Both the position numbers and the translations under genes were made by a program. A stretch of DNA of 38,378 nt from the NCBI GenBank assembly GCA_020650975.1, contig JAIPMN010000120.1, forward strand, positions 456 through 38,833, read 5' to 3'. Under the pieces are notes generated by a model. It was given only the letters and a program-made list of their open reading frames with translations. It was not told the origin of the DNA and made no database searches. The DNA is from Apostichopus californicus (taxonomy: Eukaryota > Echinodermata > Holothuroidea > Aspidochirotida > Stichopodidae). How positions within the stretch are numbered: position 1 is the stretch's first letter; every line of letters starts with the position of its first letter. Below, in pieces: positions 33,131 through 38,378 of this stretch.

Positions 33131-35330
33131 CTGATGATATGTTAAGTTGGTTAATTCCTGGGGGGGGGGATTTCACAGGGCCAGACACCGGGGATGGGGC
33201 CCGCGCCCAATGATAACTATAACAACAAAACTCGATTTGCGTTCGTGCGTGGCGTTGTCCTGACACAGTGCCTATACATGTTACGGGTAGATGAGGTTTG
33301 TATCTACGTTCTCAGATGTCTGCGCAATGCCTCGAATCCCCACCCACCCCCTTTCTCCCCACCCCCTCCTCGCAACCCCAATGGGCGGAGATGATGAACT
33401 CAGCTAAGACGTAGGCCTATTATATGCAGTTTAACTTTCGTTTTCACCTATATGCACATCACTGGATTCGGAAACGTATACTATTACGGATAGTTGCCTG
33501 TGTCCATATTATTTATTTTATATATTTATTTACTTTGGGGGGTGGGGTGGATGGGTGGGGTTAATGATACGGCATCGCGTATGTCTTGTATGTATGTATG
33601 TATGTATTTTACGTCATGCAAGCAGGAACTCGCGATCCTCATCGAACTCGCCTCATTGTCTTTTCAAAGCCGCAAGCCGACCGAAGTCACGTCTTTCAGA
33701 TTCAACGTCCATGATTAGGAATTGTCAATTGTCAACAACTCTGTAACTGGACGACATACATTAATCTTGGAGTTACTCGAACTCTTAGGCCAATATATAT
33801 ACCTTCAAGTGTTGTAAATTGCCTAAATTATTGACCCTATCTTGGCGATGATACCTAACAAAAGGGCTTTTCAAGTTTTCATCAAAGGGAGAAAATCAAG
33901 TGGATTGCTAATGACCATTTGGAGTATGTAGACGTTTCAGCCAGTGTGGACAGCTACGTATGAGCGAAACCTGAAGACTGATAAACGAACATTTCTTTCT
34001 GACAAAATGCTGTGCCATCTGCCATGACAGTTCCATGAAGAAAAAGACGAGACCGGCCCACGCATGACGTCATACACATATTGTCCACCAATATCGATCG
34101 GACTCACAATACAAATAACCCGAGGCAGCAACTTCAGCAAAGGCTTGCAAATGGAACTGTATACACAGTATCTTGTGGGACCCTAATTTCTGTATAGGAT
34201 TAGGAGGAACAGCCGTATCAAGACCGTCAATTTAAAGGCATTGTAGACTCGCCCCAATCCGCGTGCGGCCATCTGTTGATTGCAAGAAACGTTTTCTTCG
34301 TGTCGCAGTACAAAATGCAGACAGTAATGGAACGTGATACCTTGTTATCTTTAGCTGGACCTGAGATGTATCGTTTATAAACTGTGTTGTGGGTATTGAC
34401 CGCAGCTGTATGTACCGACTGTACACTAGTGTCTAATTAGCGACGGTAGCAAGCTGTACATGTGTGTATTTTCTGGGATCGATGGTGGTGTAAAGACTTC
34501 TGTTACACCTCATTCGAAACTAGGTCAGATTACCGGCATTAGACGTTTCTTTTTGCGCGAATCTTCACACCCTTTAAGGTTAATCCACGAAGCTGCAACC
34601 GAACAACCCAAATTGCAGTTTTACACTGGTGTCTTAGCTGTATAGCGCCGCCTTTCATCTTTCATATCGTTGTGATGAAAGTTTGATGCAGTGCATATAG
34701 CTATATATGATACTGGTTCATTGCAGGGATAATATATCATAAATATGCAAAATAAATAAGAAAAACAAGTTCTAATTTATATTTCTTTATTTTGTAATAA
34801 AACGTGTAAATAAAAATTCATGAACAACAAAATATAGACTATATATATAAACAAAATGTATAAAACAAAGTTTCACTATTTATGTTAAAATATTATGGCA
34901 TCTAGAAATGTTTTTAGAAAGCATATATAAATATTCCTTTTATTATGAACCATGCTTGTACATTATTGGGCATATTGCCAGTTTTTAAAGACTCCTAATA
35001 TTTTAATTATATATTATTCCTTGTTTATTCAATTATTTGGTGGCTGATGATGCTGGCTGGCGGGCTGCCAGAGCTTTGTAATCTTCGCAATGAAGGAATA
35101 AAAAGTGCACCGTACTAGTTTTTCCATGTAAAACGCCCACAGGCTTAATCATTTCACACCAATGTAATTCGTGAAGAAAACCAAATCTGAGGCTAATTTC
35201 TTTCAGATCTTATGAAACACGGGCTGTCATCAAATGTTACATACCATCAAAAAAATCCCAATTTCATCAAGGACATTATATTTGTCATGATAACAATATG
35301 CACGTCGTCAGCTTCTCGTACGTGTGTACT
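33131..35330. other. Intergenic region left of TRAF gene
   Basis: Holds a G run (33161-33170), C-rich tracts (33340-33370), a GTAT repeat (about 33588-33606) and an AT-rich part (34700-35030). The 3' UTR of the TRAF gene should lie at its right end: TTTATT at 35024-35029 gives AATAAA on the minus strand, about 300 bases past the stop. No other gene recognised. Confidence 0.5.
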
Positions 35331-38054
35331 TCACGCGCTCGCGCAGAAGGTAGCCATGTCTGCTCTGATAAACAGCTCTCTGTTGAGACAATATGGACCC
35401 CTGATTAATGTATCAGTCTTCATAAATCGGAGACGCCCTCTCTTTTGGGTTTGGCAATTGTCAGTTTCCGCCCGTGTCAAATTTTGACACTCGATTGTGG
35501 TCGTTAGGTGCTGATCAGAACTCACAGCACGTGAATGTGATTGGTTGAACACAGTCACGTGGCATACGCCACCGAAGGGAAAGAATAGCTGGTCATCGTA
35601 CTCTCCTCGGCACATCATCACAAATAAGGAGGCGTGGGTTTCGGATCTAGCGACGTGACCTCTCAACTCGAGGCAAAGCCTGAACTTGTAGCCGGGCTGG
35701 CTGGTATAGAATGGTGGGCTAAGTAAGGGGTTGGTGTAGTTCTGGGACGGTAATTCGACTTTCCAGTACAGTACACCTGAATGGCCGATTTGTTGGACTT
35801 CTCTCAATAGAGCTGCTTGATGACCGATTTGTTTGTTTTGTTCGGTTATCTGGCTGTAAAATTAAAAGAAACTGGAGACGATGACAAATATGCAAGTGCA
35901 ATAATAATAAACATGTACTTCAGTGGCGTAGAAACGGGGGAGAGGGGGGGCGGGGGCTGACCACTATATATGCACATTTGGTGACAATACTGATGATCTT
36001 TAAGAAAAGTCAACGGGCAAGAAACCAAGGAGCATCTAAAGTCGTGTATACGGCAGACAAATTATAACCAAGTTTGAAACTCGAAGGACAAATTAAATAC
36101 TTATGATCTTATACACTGAGCCATATACAGGGTTTTTGACACACGGAAGTATCGAAATGTAGGTTCAAGTCAAAACTACAGGTCATATGACATAACACTG
36201 GTTTGGTTAGAGATTGCTAACTATTATCAATATGTTTATTTTCCACAGAACACCTGCACAACACTCAGGTACTTTTGCCGCTTACGAGGTAAACAAGGTT
36301 GACCGATCAGATGCAGTAAACGCCTGAAGCCAAATTTTAATTCCATTTGTATTGATTTATAAGGAAGTTGACTGGTCAATACCAGAGAGAGAAAGAACTT
36401 GTACTTTATAATATTTGTCGAGAATTTGCTTAACCAATGAAATATATGCGTGCACTATACGGATAAATCTATACATACTGGCTTCACATTGCTATAAAGT
36501 GACAGGGAAACAGAAGTCTTACTTCTGTAAATATGTTTTCATTTTTTTTCTCGCTAATATGATTTCAAATATTTTCCAGTGTGCAGGGTATTTGCGTTAT
36601 ATTCTTTGCAAGTGAGCTTATAACGCGTATTATTGATCGCTCATTATTAAATGCTTGCTCATACGCGAAAAAAGAAGTATACTTCAAATATATAAAGTAG
36701 TATACTACTTTGTAATATTTGTCTAGAATTAACTTAACCAAAGGAAACTATTTCTCTGTTAAGACTATTTTCCCTCAACTTTGAAAAATGTGATATGCAT
36801 ACTAATATATCACGGAAAATGTGATAATCTAACCAAAGCTGCTACAGTGACATGTGGCACCGGCGGCAGTTTACTTTATTATTTATTATTATTTTCGCAA
36901 TGTGATTCTACTACCCTTTGCGATTACAAATTATTTTCCAATATATAGACCGTTTATGATGCATTCTTTGTGGGCGAGCTTATAACGCGTATTGTATATT
37001 TAAAATGCTTGGCCATACGAGAGTTTCAAATTCCCGACACAGAAGCAGTCATGACGTGTTTAAGCCAGACATGCGTATGAATAACACATGCTGGTACGTA
37101 GCCTAAACAGAACCCACAGACCGGGGAGAGAGAGGGCGGGGGAGTGAGTCTAACCTTTGAATAGCTCATGCAATACTCCGTATGGCTGCGTTAGACGTTA
37201 ATTCAGAAGGAAAGTACATGAAATTGTAAATTATTAATTCTAATTAAATCCAATTTCTGAGAAACAATGTCGTCCTATAAATGTTTAAAAGTGGGAAGGA
37301 TCTTCGCGTATTCACTGTATGCCTAGATAAGCTACAAAGCCCCAAGTATGTTGCAAATGTCAAAGAATGGTAATTCTGTGATCAAACTTGAATAACGCGG
37401 TAAATATATCGAATATCCTATACTTGCTATATTGGCCATGGCGCTGATCAGCCCTACTCATATTAAACTATGACGTAATTGGTCCGTATAATATGATGAA
37501 TATTCAGAGCAACATACCGGGCTAGATCAGCTTGTTCACAGATGAGCTGGTTGCATATTTCATGAGTCTCTCGCATAGTATCCATGTGGGATTGGACCTG
37601 GCTCTTCAAGCCGCGTGTGTAAGATACCATCAATTGAAAATGATGTTGTGTGGCATCTTGGACATGCGCAGAAAGGAGGTCTCTCTTAACCTGTAGGAAG
37701 AATCAAGAGCACTTGAGATTGTATATAATGACCCTCCATAAATAAATATGCAGTTCATAATCTGCAAGAGTGTACCGTGTATGCAAATTTCACCAGAATG
37801 TTTAAATTATGTTCCTCTTAAACACATCAAAAAGAAATATTGTCGTGGACTATTCTTTTAAGATTCGTGTGCCTTTGCATGACTGGTTAAGGAAATTCTC
37901 GGTAGCGTCATGCCATAAGACGTGCGACACGCACATGGCGCGTGTTCAGTCATGGCTGCGAACGCACCTGTTCATTGCAACCCATTTCTTCAAAGGAACA
38001 CGGTACGACCACATCTGGGCAGTCACCCTCGTCGCAGTCAAGATGCGCCTTTAA
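35331..38054 (-). CDS. TRAF-family signalling adaptor, 3' half
   Basis: TRAF proteins link TNF-receptor/IL-1/Toll-type receptors to NF-kB and MAPK signalling. Three exons join in phase: 37968-38054 (LKAHLDCDEGDCPDVVVPCS then FEEMGCNEQ), 37518-37690 (VKRDLLSAHVQDATQHHFQL onward) and 35331-35853. The first two form a TRAF zinc finger (C and H residues in CxxxxC...HLxxH order) close in layout to TRAF3/5/6. A short coiled-coil leads to the TRAF-C/MATH domain, with GVLYWKVELPS, GYKFRLCLEL, ASLFVMMCRGEYDDQLFFPF and the C-terminal strand RELFIRADMATFCASA before TGA. The RING and other zinc fingers would be right of the window. Subfamily not settled. Confidence 0.9.
35921..36010. mobile_element. Possible hAT end fragment in TRAF intron
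   Basis: CAGTGGCGTAGAAACGGGGG at 35921 resembles the left end of the hAT element at 26499 (first 11 bases identical) and is followed by a G-rich run, as there. No matching right end or target duplication was found, so the extent is uncertain. Confidence 0.4.
36405..37025. repeat. Diverged direct duplication in TRAF intron
   Basis: AATATTTGTC(G/T)AGAATT, TTAACCAA, ATATTTTCCA/TTATTTTCCA, GCATTCTTTG-like and GAGCTTATAACGCGTATT occur in the same order in two blocks (about 36405-36680 and 36712-37025), offset by 304 bp at the start and 362 bp at the end. The intron is 35854-37517. Confidence 0.7.
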
Positions 38055-38353
38055 CTGTAGAGAAAAAAAAGAAAGAGGTTTTGTTTAGCCAGGAAATCGC
38101 ATTAATAACAACTAACCAAAAATATCATTTACCGTATACTTCTACGAGAAAAAACTTCGTTTTTTGCTCTGACTCGGGCTTCCTGTTCAGTATTTGGTGC
38201 GAGATGAAAAGTTAGAAATATTAAGAAGGCTCGCGAAACATGCATTTCATGTGCTGCATATGATTTTTCTGTCAATTAAATGCTGACACACTTCCATTAT
38301 GAACCGTGCAGTAACAAACTTGATCTCTTTATGGACTTTTTTGACTGGTATTA

Positions 38354-38378
38354 CAGGGGCGTATCCAGGGGGGGGGGG
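38354..38378. mobile_element. Inverted-repeat end of a transposon cut by the window edge
   Basis: CAGGGGCGTATCCAGG followed by a G run resembles hAT-type ends such as those at 26499 and 35921. Only 25 bases are visible. Confidence 0.35.

Overview
This window is animal nuclear DNA. It is AT-rich, its coding genes are split by GT-AG introns, and it carries hAT-type and other short inverted-repeat elements, non-LTR retrotransposon debris and minisatellites. Clusters of TAGGCCTA/GCCTAGG-type motifs near 19.8-20.1 kb and 30.7-30.9 kb, poly-C/poly-G runs, and the protein features suggest a marine deuterostome, most likely an echinoderm (perhaps a sea cucumber). That assignment is inference, not proof.

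Four genes can be rebuilt exon by exon, all on the minus strand, so they read from right to left. (1) 37968-38054 onward to 35331: the 3' half of a TRAF-family signalling adaptor (TRAF zinc finger, short coiled coil, complete TRAF-C/MATH domain); its 5' part lies beyond the right edge. (2) 29429-30169: replication-independent histone H3.3 in two coding exons, with a non-coding 5' exon and four CCAAT boxes upstream. (3) 24058-25885: a two-exon gene for a 166-residue mitochondrial single-pass membrane protein that matches UQCC4 (C16orf91/CCSMST1), a complex III assembly factor. (4) 171-18473: DNA topoisomerase III alpha in at least 23 coding exons (over 1008 residues), cut by the left edge just after the second GRF zinc finger. 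A fifth, tentative two-exon gene for a 46-residue protein lies on the plus strand at 20525-21676, near a possible E2F/YY1 promoter.

The rest is repeat-rich. Three minisatellites sit in the 3' introns of TOP3A (70-71 bp, 112-114 bp and 115 bp units). Two of them grow out of the splice junctions on either side of one serine-rich exon, and a third exon boundary is also duplicated. Inverted-repeat elements lie at 15501-15987, 26499-26988 (8-bp target duplication) and 31594-31990; the last has had its right end, target duplication and flank amplified to three copies. A dead non-LTR reverse transcriptase piece follows at 32745-33130, and another retrotransposon tail lies at 19380-19560.

I found no operon-like, CRISPR, phage or bacterial system. 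The most unusual feature is the splice-site-seeded minisatellites around TOP3A exon 20. The TOP3A, H3.3, UQCC4 and TRAF identities rest on protein motifs recalled from known families; exon boundaries were deduced by hand from GT-AG sites and matching codon phase.
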